A stretch of 25,049 nt of DNA from NCBI RefSeq assembly GCF_025149945.1, contig NZ_JALXVH010000039.1, forward strand, positions 1 through 25,049, read 5' to 3'. Origin of the DNA: Kocuria sp. p3-SID1428. GTDB taxonomy: Bacteria; Actinomycetota; Actinomycetes; Actinomycetales; Micrococcaceae. A program made the translations under genes and the position numbers. The notes under the pieces were generated by a model. That model saw only the letters and a list, made by a program, of their open reading frames with translations. It was not told the origin of the DNA and searched no databases. Shown here piece by piece: positions 1 to 6,555 of the stretch. The first letter of the stretch is position 1. Each line of letters begins with the position of its first letter.

Positions 1-92
1 AAACCGGCGTCGCTGTGATCTACAACCTCTTCCTGCTCGCGTACGCAGCCTGGATCCGTCACCCGGTCCTGCCCCGTTACCTTTTCGGCGGC

Positions 93-559
93 GCGGCAGT
101 TGTTCCCGTCATCCGTGCGCCCCCGCTCGAGCTCGGTGATCCCGGGCGCGGCGAAGAACACCCGTGCCAGGGCGAAGAACCCGATCGTGGTCCGGGCCTT
201 CTCATCGAGCAGGACTTCGGTGTAGGCCAGGCGTGTGTGGGCATCGATCGCCGCATGCAGGTACGTGTAGCCGATCCGGACGCAGCGCTTGGAGGCTCGT
301 GCTGCTTCGGTGCCGCGGACGTGGGCCCACCAACCCCCGCCATCGGGAATGCGTCCGAGGCTTCTTCACATCCAGGTGCACCACCTGCCCGGCCCGTGCC
401 GTGCGGATGCGCTGCGGGGCTCGGCGCAGCTGCTTACCTGCCGGGGCCAGGTCGCGCAGTCGGGAGATCCCGAGTCGGTGCAGCCACCGGCCCATGGTGC
501 GCAGGTGGTGATGGATGCGCCGAGCTGACCACTTCCGACCCCGGCGCAGCTCTTCAACT
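93..559 (-). pseudogene. IS481-family transposase remnant, frameshifted and truncated at both ends
   Basis: Reading leftwards from about 559, the minus strand encodes the middle of an IS481-type DDE transposase: VEELRRGRKWSARRI, then GRWLHRLGISRLRDLAP, then VVHLDVKK. Near 358-362 one base is missing and the reading moves frame to LGRIPDGGGWWAHVRGTE, HAAIDAHTRLAYTEVL and finally TDDGNNCR at about 93-125. These are hallmark IS481 strings (HLDVKK-GRIPDGGGW, HAAIDxHTRLAY, TDNG-NYR). The N-terminal helix-turn-helix part and the C-terminal third with the catalytic Glu are absent, so the gene cannot be active. No terminal repeats were found. It marks old mobile DNA next to the IS3 and IS30 sequences. 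Confidence 0.8.
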
Positions 560-710
560 CAGATGGGTTATGTGGGAACTTCCATCCTGTGGCGAAGGGG
601 CCCGCTCGCCCCATCTGCGCACGCCGCTGGTGACAAGGACCTCATGCCCCACAACAACTAGGACTAACACGGCTTGTGTGAGGTCGCGGATCCGCTTCGG
701 GGCAACGTAT

Positions 711-770
711 GGGACTGCCGCACGAATAGGTGACAGTTGGGGTGTCAGGCCGCGAGGCTCACGGCGGGGC
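711..770 (-). repeat. Solo terminal fragment of an IS3-family element
   Basis: The stretch starting gggactgccgcacgaatagg closely resembles the end of the complete IS3 element at 8030 (gggactgatgcacgagtagg) and continues through the equivalent of the orfB 3' end: the minus strand reads AVSLAA-stop, against TVSLAA-stop in the complete copy. Only about 60 bp survive. Because the shared similarity begins at gggactg in both places, this fragment helps define the true outer edge of that IS family. Confidence 0.65.
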
Positions 771-820
771 TCTGAAGCGCCCTGGGTTTCGTTCCGATCC
801 AACTGAAGGAGAATCGGAAC

Positions 821-1079
821 ATGCCCAAGAAGTACACCCCCCGAGCTGCGTGAACGCGCTGTGCGGATGGTCCTGGAACGCCAAGCCGCTCAAGGAGGGC
901 CTCGCTCGCACTCCATCCGAGCCATCGCCCCGCAGGTCGGCGTCGGCGAGGAGACCCTGCGGATGTGGTGCCACCGCCACGGCCACGAGGCAGCACCAGC
1001 GCCCGCCGGCGAGAGTCCGTCCGAAGAGATCCGCCGACTCAAGCGAGAGCTCGCCGAGGCCCGGCGGGCGAACGAGGAT
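821..1079 (+). pseudogene. IS3-family OrfA (HTH) remnant, frameshifted, cut by IS30
   Basis: The reading begins MPKKYTP at ATG 821, behind a good ribosome binding site (gaaggagaatcggaac), and continues ELRERAVRMVLERQ, the standard start of an IS3-type OrfA. A run of six C at 837-842 holds one C too many and throws the frame. After it the helix-turn-helix (SIRAIAPQVGVGEETLRMW) and the coiled-coil leucine zipper (EEIRRLKRELAEARRANE) are intact. The gene stops where the IS30 inverted repeat begins at 1080. OrfB is not found beyond the IS30, so this is a dead fragment. Confidence 0.8.
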
Positions 1080-2313
1080 GGCGGATTCAAGCGGTGGGCG
1101 CAAGGAACTCTGCGAGCCTCTCTGATGGTGTCAGATAGCCCAGCGTCTTGCGGGGGCGTCCGTTGAGGCTGTCCTGGATCGCGTCCAACTCCTCGCGGCT
1201 GACGACGCTCAGGTCGGTTCCTTTGGGCAGGTACTGGCGCAGCAGGCCGTTGGTGTTCTCGTTGCTCCCCCGCTGCCAGGGCGAGTGGGGATCGCAGAAG
1301 TAGATCGGGATTCCTGTGGCGATGGTGAACGCGGCGTGCTTGGACATCTCCGCTCCTTGGTCCCAGGTGATCGTTCGAATCAACGAGGACGGCAGCTTGC
1401 TGATTGCGGCGCGCATCGCGGCCTCGACCTGCTCGGCGCTCTTGCCGTCGGGCAGGTGCAGCAGCAGTGTCATTCGCGTCGAGCGCTCAACGAGCGTGCC
1501 GATGGCGCTGCGGCTGCCCTCGCCGAGGATGAGATCTCCTTCCCAGTGGCCTGGCACGGCGCGGTCGTCGGCTTCTGCGGGGCGCTCGCTGAGCATGATC
1601 ATGCCGGGGATGCGGCCGCGACCGTCCGTGGTTCCGCGGGGCTTGCGGGCCGCTCTTCCGGGCCGCAGGCACCGCGCCAGCTCACGGCGCAGTTCGCCTC
1701 GGCCCTGCACGAACAGCGACTGGTAGATCGTCTCGTGGCTCACGCGCATCTCCGGGTCGTCGGCGTGATCCAACCGTAGGCGCGCTGCGATCTCCTCAGG
1801 TGACCACAGTTGCTCCAGCCGGCTGGCGACCTCCTCGAGCAGCCTGCCCGACGCAAGCTTGAACGGCTTCGGTCGACGCGCCTGATTGCGGGCACGTTCA
1901 TGACCACGCCACGCCGAGTAGCCGCAGCGACCCCCACCGCGCTTCACCTCACGGCTGACGGTCGACACCGCACGCCCCAGCTGCTCGGCGATCGCGGTGA
2001 AGGTATCGCCGCGATTGATCCCGAGCAGGATCTGCTCGCGCTCGTCGATCGTCAGACAGCCCTGACGTGGCTCCCACCCAAACGGCCTGGCGTCAAGGTG
2101 CCTGCCGGTGCGGGCCATGATGCCGACCAGCGGCGCGCTGCAGCTGATCTCCTTCGCGATGTCGACCAGCCGCCAGCCCTTCCCGTGCAGCCTGAGCGCG
2201 AGCTGCTTCTGCTCCCGGCTGAGATGACCGTGCCTGCCCTGCATGCGGATCCTCCTGTGATCAGTGACTGCCTCATCTCACAGGACTCGTTGCACTGACC
2301 GCTTGAATCCGCC
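1080..2313 (-). mobile_element. Complete IS30-family insertion sequence
   Basis: The element is bounded by a perfect 16-bp inverted repeat: ggcggattcaagcggt at 1080-1095 and its reverse complement at 2298-2313. Imperfect similarity continues inward for about 20 more bases. It contains one intact transposase gene filling nearly the whole element, and the transposase stop codon lies inside the left repeat. The flanks do not show a target-site duplication (gat on the left, ctt on the right). The left side is IS3 orfA and the right side is the last gene of the antivitamin operon, so a deletion or recombination probably followed insertion. Confidence 0.85.
1087..2244 (-). CDS. IS30-family transposase (intact)
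   Basis: This 385-aa protein catalyses cut-and-paste or circle-mediated movement of the surrounding IS. The N-terminal third carries helix-turn-helix segments: one begins LSREQKQLALRLHGKGW, and a second IS30-type HTH is seen in FTAIAEQLGRAVSTVSREVKR. The C-terminal half is an RNase H-fold DDE domain, with the first Asp in GHWEGDLILG, the second in TITWDQGAEM and the catalytic Glu in SNENTNGLLRQYLPKG. The start is ATG 2244, preceded by aggaggatccgc. Length and motifs are those of a full-length family member, with no frameshift. It is likely functional and may still drive local rearrangement. Confidence 0.93.
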   Translation of the reverse strand: MQGRHGHLSREQKQLALRLHGKGWRLVDIAKEISCSAPLVGIMARTGRHLDARPFGWEPRQGCLTIDEREQILLGINRGDTFTAIAEQLGRAVSTVSREVKRGGGRCGYSAWRGHERARNQARRPKPFKLASGRLLEEVASRLEQLWSPEEIAARLRLDHADDPEMRVSHETIYQSLFVQGRGELRRELARCLRPGRAARKPRGTTDGRGRIPGMIMLSERPAEADDRAVPGHWEGDLILGEGSRSAIGTLVERSTRMTLLLHLPDGKSAEQVEAAMRAAISKLPSSLIRTITWDQGAEMSKHAAFTIATGIPIYFCDPHSPWQRGSNENTNGLLRQYLPKGTDLSVVSREELDAIQDSLNGRPRKTLGYLTPSERLAEFLAPTA

Positions 2314-2314
2314 C

Positions 2315-2755
2315 TTACTTTGGACGCTCTTGTTGCTCGCGTTCCAGCTCGAGTGCGGTTTCGGCGATAGCGCGGACGTCGAATGTTTGCGCCACCGGTA
2401 TCGCATCCATTTCATCGAGAGTGAACCACGCCGCCTCGAGCGCATCATCGCCCGAGACCGGTTCCCCCCGTTCCCATCGGCAGAGCACCGCGATCAGAAC
2501 ATAATGCAGATCGTGGTCGGCATCGATGACGTCGACGGCATCGAAGACATCCCCGGGTGTGGCGTGCACTCCTGTTTCCTCGGCGAGTTCGCGCACGGTC
2601 GCGACGGTCACGGTCTCGCCGGGTTCGATCTTCCCCCCGGGGAATGCCCAGCGCCCAGCATCGGGCATCTTGGCCCGACGGATGAGAAGTACTCGCCCTT
2701 CCCGGACCACTGCCGCCAGTGTCGCCGGTTTCGGATAGGAACGATCGCGTGCCAT
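2315..2755 (-). CDS. NUDIX hydrolase, last gene of the TPP-riboswitch operon
   Basis: This 146-aa MutT/NudJ-sized NUDIX pyrophosphohydrolase has a complete NUDIX box at residues 41-63 (GKIEPGE, then RELAEETGV), fitting GX5EX7REUXEEXGU. ATG 2755 directly abuts the TAG stop of the methyltransferase, so it is the sixth cistron. It is a paralogue of the first cistron, sharing VLCRW-G-P-GDDALEA-WF-LDE. In E. coli the NUDIX enzyme NudJ (YmfB) hydrolyses HMP-PP and toxic thiamine-analogue pyrophosphates and gives bacimethrin resistance. By analogy (inference) this protein may detoxify the pyrophosphorylated product inside the producer. Its TAA stop at 2315-2317 lies one base from the IS30 repeat. 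Confidence 0.9.
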   Translation of the reverse strand: MARDRSYPKPATLAAVVREGRVLLIRRAKMPDAGRWAFPGGKIEPGETVTVATVRELAEETGVHATPGDVFDAVDVIDADHDLHYVLIAVLCRWERGEPVSGDDALEAAWFTLDEMDAIPVAQTFDVRAIAETALELEREQQERPK

Positions 2756-3511
2756 CTACTCAGCCCCGGTCGTGGGCTCGGAGACCTCTGCGAGGTGGGC
2801 TGTGATCTGCATGAACGGTGGATGGTCGATGGGCGACTGCATGCCGACGTCCTCCACCGATTGTGCTCCGCGGTCGGTGACCTGGTCCACTGTGAAACCG
2901 GCCTCGTTCAGCACCGCCTCGTAGGTGCTGATGAACCAGTGCCGGTCGACAAGCTCGAGGACCCCGGTGCCGGGGATCTGCAAGCTGACCCTGCGTTCGT
3001 CTCCGTCGCGGTAGCGTCTGCCGGGCTCGCCACTGCGGAAGGTCGGGAACGGTATTCCTGTGGCCGCCGGGTTGCTGTCGACGATGAAGAGTGTGCCGGT
3101 CGGCGTGAGCACTCGGGCGAGTTCGCGGGCGATAGCTCTCAGTTCCTCGCGTGTGGGCACGTTGATGAACACGAAGCAGCACACGATCGCATCGAATGTG
3201 GCGTCAGGGTAGGGTACGTGGCCGCTGTCGATGGTGTGGAATCGTGCCGTCGGTTGCGGGGTCTGCGACCGGGCGAGCGCGACCATGTCGGTGCTGATGT
3301 CGACACCGATGACCTGCGCTGTGGCTCCGGCGTCGAGGAGGCGTCGTGAGACTTTTCCGCTGCCGCACCCGTAATCGAGCACGACCGCCTCTCGGCCGCA
3401 AGCGGTCTGGAGGTCGTTCACGAGCGGGGTGTAGGCGAGTCGGGTTTCGACATAGTCGTCGTAGGCATCGAACCCTGCTGATACTGCCGGAGTCGTCCAT
3501 GATGTCGTCAC
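2756..3511 (-). CDS. Class I SAM-dependent methyltransferase, candidate hydroxymethylcytosine O-methyltransferase
   Basis: The 251-aa product has motif I VLDYGCGSGK at about residues 44-53, an acidic residue after strand 2 (GVDIS, Asp71), motif post-I around DATFDAIVCCFVFINV, and a typical ARVLTPTGTLFIVD motif III. The start is chosen as GTG 3511, which overlaps the upstream TGA in a GTGA junction. An in-frame extension upstream would run deep into the preceding gene. In the Clostridium botulinum bacimethrin cluster a SAM methyltransferase (BcmC) methylates hydroxymethylcytosine to give bacimethrin. The same neighbours here (TS-like enzyme and CMP-glycosidase-like enzyme) suggest that role, but substrate specificity cannot be read from the sequence. 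Confidence 0.88.
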   Translation of the reverse strand: MTTSWTTPAVSAGFDAYDDYVETRLAYTPLVNDLQTACGREAVVLDYGCGSGKVSRRLLDAGATAQVIGVDISTDMVALARSQTPQPTARFHTIDSGHVPYPDATFDAIVCCFVFINVPTREELRAIARELARVLTPTGTLFIVDSNPAATGIPFPTFRSGEPGRRYRDGDERRVSLQIPGTGVLELVDRHWFISTYEAVLNEAGFTVDQVTDRGAQSVEDVGMQSPIDHPPFMQITAHLAEVSEPTTGAE

Positions 3512-4515
3512 TGCTGCACCGCCCTCACGCTCGCGTTTTCGATGCTGGGCCATCGATTCACGACCAGCTCCCGGTGGAGGGGGTGGAGGTCGCCGATCAT
3601 CGATGGGTCGACTGGTCGCTGACATTGGATCTGCCGGTGGATCCAGAACAGGCGGACAATGTCGACCCACGCTTCTGGAAGGTCAGACGCCGCCAGTGCG
3701 CGGCCTGGGAGCCTGTCTGCACGGATCGACTGCTCCAAGTCCAATACCTGGTGCACCTGGTCCAGGCTCGCTCCCGAGGGTAGCCGTGGAAGTAGGGTGG
3801 CTTCCTCCACGATCGTCTGCTCATCGCCGTCGAGGAGGCTGCCCACCTTGGTGAGGTCTTTTTCGTAGATGTGGATCGAGCCGACGTTGTGGATGTACAC
3901 GCCCGGAGCCAGTCCCAGCATCGAGGCGAGGAATTCTTGGACGAACGTGAAGGAGAACGTGTCGTTGAGCAGTCCCATGTAAGCGTCATTGGCGCGCATG
4001 AACGCGACCATGTGCAAACGGTCGTCACGGCGCAATAGCTGGAGAGCTAGCGTGCAGGAGACGTCGATGTTGCGGCGGTAGATGTCTTCGGAGTCGTCAA
4101 AGATCTGCAGGACGGCACGTTTGCTCGCAGGGTCATCGTCGTTGAGGATGTTGACGATTCGTTCGATCGCGGTCTCGCCGCCGACGTCTCTGAGCAGTTT
4201 GGGACCATACCCCGTGCCCGGCAGGCTGAGACCGTCGGGACTGTACCGGCTCATCGAGGGCGCGTAGGTGCGGATGAAGTCGAGGTCGTTCTTCCCCGAG
4301 AGATACCACAGTGCTTCGGCGTAGTTGAAGATGATGTTCTGCCGACGCGACCGCGCCAAGCAATATCGCCGGGCGGGGTTGGTCAGGCGCGCGGTGAAGC
4401 CGATGATTTCGCGTTCGTCCTGCCCACGGGGACTGTTCTGGTATTCGAACCCGGTGTAGACCTGTCGCAGTGAATCCAGGTAGAGCGTGTGGAGGTCGGG
4501 ATACTCAGGCTTCAC
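3508..4515 (-). CDS. Thymidylate-synthase-family enzyme, predicted CMP/dCMP hydroxymethylase (BcmA/MilA type)
   Basis: This 335-aa protein has the thymidylate synthase fold. The nucleophile is Cys154 (DVSCTLALQ), the phosphate-binding region is RANDAY (Arg174), and the nucleotide sugar site is HNVGSIHIY (His209-Tyr217). In thymidylate synthase the loop GLPFNIAS carries the Asn that selects uracil. Here the aligned loop GLLNDTFS places Asp185 at that position, as in cytosine-specific hydroxymethylases such as phage T4 dCMP hydroxymethylase. Expected reaction: CMP + methylene-THF to 5-hydroxymethyl-CMP. It starts at GTG 4515, overlapping the previous gene by 11 bp. The operon context argues against a housekeeping ThyA. 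Confidence 0.87.
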   Translation of the reverse strand: MKPEYPDLHTLYLDSLRQVYTGFEYQNSPRGQDEREIIGFTARLTNPARRYCLARSRRQNIIFNYAEALWYLSGKNDLDFIRTYAPSMSRYSPDGLSLPGTGYGPKLLRDVGGETAIERIVNILNDDDPASKRAVLQIFDDSEDIYRRNIDVSCTLALQLLRRDDRLHMVAFMRANDAYMGLLNDTFSFTFVQEFLASMLGLAPGVYIHNVGSIHIYEKDLTKVGSLLDGDEQTIVEEATLLPRLPSGASLDQVHQVLDLEQSIRADRLPGRALAASDLPEAWVDIVRLFWIHRQIQCQRPVDPSMIGDLHPLHRELVVNRWPSIENASVRAVQQ

Positions 4516-4975
4516 TGACGACTCCTGCCTGCACGCGCTCGATCGTAGCGAGGATGCGTGGCGCGGTGGGCTGCTCGGGATCGATAGTCATCATCTCAAC
4601 GTAGGCGACCGCTGGGAGGCCCCGGACGAGGAACGCGTACTCAGCTCCCTCTTCGAGGAGCAAGACGATGGGCTTCTTCCAGGCTGAGGCCCACCCGATC
4701 TCGATATGCGTGCCCGGGGACGCGGGTGCACCCGGGAACGCGACGAAGACATCACAGGCGGCGATCTCCCTGTAGTCGATGCTTGTGCACTCGCTGGGTT
4801 CCATGAACTCCCGACCCCAGCCCTCTCTGCGGTGGGCGCAGTGCACATCCCACCCCTGGGCTTCGAAGAAGTCGATGATCGAGGTGTACTTGTCGATCTC
4901 GGCATCGCCCATCACATGGGTGTCGGCATCGACGAGAGCTTTGAACGGGCCTGCGAGAAACATCTTTCGCGTCAT
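4505..4975 (-). CDS. Nucleoside 2-deoxyribosyltransferase-fold protein, predicted hydroxymethyl-CMP glycosidase (BcmB/MilB type)
   Basis: The 156-aa product has an N-terminal nucleotide-binding strand (MFLAGPF), an AHRREGWG loop, a central Asp (ACDVFVAFPG, Asp75) and the catalytic Glu in PGTHIEIGWASAW (Glu92), the pattern of the Nuc_deoxyrib_tr fold. ATG 4975 is chosen because AAGGAG lies eight bases upstream. The gene overlaps the TS-like gene by 11 bp. Members such as MilB, BlsM and BcmB cleave CMP or hydroxymethyl-CMP to free base and ribose phosphate. Placed between ThiD and the TS homologue, it most likely releases hydroxymethylcytosine for methylation. A general nucleoside transferase remains possible, but the pairing favours a hydrolase. 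Confidence 0.85.
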   Translation of the reverse strand: MTRKMFLAGPFKALVDADTHVMGDAEIDKYTSIIDFFEAQGWDVHCAHRREGWGREFMEPSECTSIDYREIAACDVFVAFPGAPASPGTHIEIGWASAWKKPIVLLLEEGAEYAFLVRGLPAVAYVEMMTIDPEQPTAPRILATIERVQAGVVSEA

Positions 4976-5048
4976 AGTCACGGCTCCTTTCATGAGTCGA
5001 AGTGGTTGGCCCCGAACGCGAGGAACGAGGCGGGGCTGTTCTACATCC

Positions 5049-5858
5049 CTACCCGCGCGGCCAGAACTGGTGGAAATGGTGCAAAGGACCATGCCCCTGG
5101 CCGACGTCGAGGCGACCGCTGGCAACCAGAGCGCCTTGCAGGTAGGTTTTCGCCTGGTCCACACTTTCGGGCACCGAGTGGCCGGGCAGCAGCGCAGTGA
5201 TTGCCGAGGACAAGGTGCAACCGGTGCCGTGGTCGTTGAGGGTCTCGACCCGGGGAGACGAGTAGGTGGAGACCCCGTCGGGGCCGGCGAGGTAGTCGAC
5301 ACTGACCGTCTCGTTCGTGAGGTGCCCGCCTTTGAGCAGCGTCCACTGACAGCCCAGTCCACGCAACTGGGTGGCTTGGTCCTCCATCTGCCGCAGATTG
5401 GTGGCATCCTCGGTATCGAGGAGCACAGCGGCTTCGGGAAGATTCGGGGTGATGACCGTGGCCAGCGGCACGAGGGTGTCCCGGATGGCCGCCGCCGCAT
5501 CGTCGTCCAGCAGCCTGTCGCCGCTCTTGGCGACCATCACCGGATCCAGGACCACGGTCTCGGCTTCGTGGTGGTGCAGGCGATCGGCGATGACTTCGGT
5601 GATGGCGGCGTTGGCGACCATACCGATCTTCACCGCGTCGACACGCACATCGTCGAACACCGCATCGATCTGCTCACCGACGAACGACGGATCAAGGGGC
5701 ATGAACGAGCGCACACCGCGCGTGTTCTGCGCCACGACCGCGGTGATCACGGCCATGCCGTAGGTGCCAATCGCTGAGAAGGCTTTGAGATCGGCGTGGA
5801 TGCCTGCCCCACCGGTGGGGTCGGTTCCTGCGATGGATAGGACGTTGGAGATCGTCAT
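5049..5858 (-). CDS. thiD: Hydroxymethylpyrimidine (phosphate) kinase ThiD
   Basis: This 269-aa ribokinase-fold enzyme normally phosphorylates HMP and HMP-P to HMP-PP for thiamine synthesis. The N-terminal substrate loop is GTDPTGGAGIHADLKAF (residues 11-27), the magnesium/ATP region shows VLDPVMVAKSG and TPNLPEA, and the anion hole with catalytic Cys214 is DHGTGCTLSSAI. ATG 5858 overlaps the upstream TGA (ATGA) and has AAGGA nine bases upstream; an in-frame GTG sits two codons earlier with poorer spacing. No thiC, thiE or thiM accompanies it. In this operon it could phosphorylate a methoxy analogue of HMP (activation) or boost normal HMP flux as protection (both inferred). Confidence 0.93.
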   Translation of the reverse strand: MTISNVLSIAGTDPTGGAGIHADLKAFSAIGTYGMAVITAVVAQNTRGVRSFMPLDPSFVGEQIDAVFDDVRVDAVKIGMVANAAITEVIADRLHHHEAETVVLDPVMVAKSGDRLLDDDAAAAIRDTLVPLATVITPNLPEAAVLLDTEDATNLRQMEDQATQLRGLGCQWTLLKGGHLTNETVSVDYLAGPDGVSTYSSPRVETLNDHGTGCTLSSAITALLPGHSVPESVDQAKTYLQGALVASGRLDVGQGHGPLHHFHQFWPRG

Positions 5859-6325
5859 GAACACCCTTCCTTCTGCTGCTGTGCGGCGGCGTACCGAGCG
5901 ACCTCCGCGACATCCTTGCTCAGGGTCACCCGGGCTTCATCGACTTCGTCGAGGGCGAACCAGCGCGCTTCGAGGGCATCGTCGCCAGCGTGGGGTTGCC
6001 CCGAGTGCCACCGGCAGAGCACGGCGACGAGCACGAAATGACTGTCCAACGGTCCGTTTTCGTCTTGGCTGAACGCGTCAACGGAGGTCAAGACACCGGT
6101 GGCCTTACCGATGATGCTGGTTTCTTCACGGAGTTCGCGTTCGGCGGCTCGGGTGATTGTTTCTTCGAATTCTATCTTCCCACCCGGGAAACCCCAGAAT
6201 CCTGCATCGGGAGGGTTCGCACGTCGCACTAAAAGAACATGGTCGTCTTTGATGAGGACAGAAATGACCGCAGCCCTTGGGTACGCGTGAAATGAGGAAG
6301 TGTCAGGAACGACAGCATTAGACAC
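5855..6325 (-). CDS. NUDIX hydrolase, first gene of the TPP-riboswitch operon
   Basis: The product is 156 aa with a NUDIX box at residues 49-71 (GKIEFEE, then RELREETSI). The usual Gly near the end of the box is Ser70, while all metal-binding Glu residues are kept. Translation starts at GTG 6325, five bases after GGAGG, and that SD is held in a hairpin downstream of the riboswitch. It resembles the last cistron, so the operon is bracketed by two NUDIX paralogues. NudJ-like enzymes hydrolyse HMP-PP and thiamine-analogue pyrophosphates. As the gene closest to the riboswitch it may be the main self-protection enzyme, though a housekeeping substrate is not excluded. Confidence 0.9.
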   Translation of the reverse strand: MSNAVVPDTSSFHAYPRAAVISVLIKDDHVLLVRRANPPDAGFWGFPGGKIEFEETITRAAERELREETSIIGKATGVLTSVDAFSQDENGPLDSHFVLVAVLCRWHSGQPHAGDDALEARWFALDEVDEARVTLSKDVAEVARYAAAQQQKEGCS

Positions 6326-6328
6326 TGT

Positions 6329-6348
6329 GACCTCCCATTGTGGAGGCC
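6329..6348 (-). promoter_or_regulatory. SD-sequestering hairpin (riboswitch expression platform)
   Basis: On the minus strand GGCCUCC - ACAAUG - GGAGGUC can form a seven-pair hairpin (one G-U pair) that buries the GGAGG ribosome binding site of the first NUDIX gene. It lies about 25 bases after the TPP aptamer and three bases before the GTG start. This suggests translational control by thiamine pyrophosphate. An alternative anti-sequestering pairing with the aptamer was not worked out. Confidence 0.6.
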
Positions 6349-6373
6349 AGCGAGGGAAAGAAGCCCTGCTAGA

Positions 6374-6472
6374 CCAGTCCCTTCGCCGGCATGATCCGGA
6401 TCAGGTTCTAGGGTCACCACGCTGACAACGTCCAGTGGTATCTCAGCCCCTTGACGGAACACCCCTCGGTAC
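6374..6472 (-). promoter_or_regulatory. TPP (THI-element) riboswitch
   Basis: The minus strand carries nearly all conserved blocks of a TPP aptamer in order: GAGGGGTG, GGGGCTGAGATACCAC, the GGACGTTGTCAGC variable stem, then ACCCTAGAACCTGATCCGG and ATCATGCCGGCGAAGGGA. CTGAGA and CCTGATCCGGATCATGCCGGCG are signature sequences of the pyrimidine and pyrophosphate sensor helices. It precedes the NUDIX-thiD operon by about 50 bases and should turn it down when TPP is plentiful. This is direct evidence that the whole cluster is linked to thiamine metabolism. Confidence 0.96.
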
Positions 6473-6478
6473 GACCCG

Positions 6479-6484
6479 AGTCTA
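6479..6484 (-). promoter_or_regulatory. Possible -10 box of the riboswitch operon
   Basis: TAGACT on the minus strand lies a few bases upstream of the aptamer, where a sigma-70-type -10 element is expected. No convincing -35 sequence was seen at 16-18 bp spacing, so this is a weak call. Confidence 0.3.
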
Positions 6485-6555
6485 CCAGAACGCCGTCACA
6501 GATACACCCGGCGCGGATAGGCCGCTGCCGGGGGCTGGTGTTGGGATCGCCTGCG

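Noticed and set aside
1..97. Hydrophobic plus-strand reading (IYNLFLLAYAAWIRHPVLPR) that looks like a membrane-protein fragment cut by the IS481 remnant.
   Set aside because: Only about 30 residues before it runs into IS481 DNA read backwards, and the gene's beginning is outside the window; too little to call.
3508..4515. Ordinary housekeeping thymidylate synthase.
   Set aside because: Asp at the Asn selectivity position, operon with NDT-fold and methyltransferase genes, and TPP control all argue for a cytosine-nucleotide hydroxymethylase.
2315..6325. Phage-type DNA hypermodification cluster (TS-like plus NUDIX plus methyltransferase).
   Set aside because: The TPP riboswitch and ThiD point to thiamine-related chemistry, and no DNA polymerase, glucosyltransferase or phage genes accompany it.
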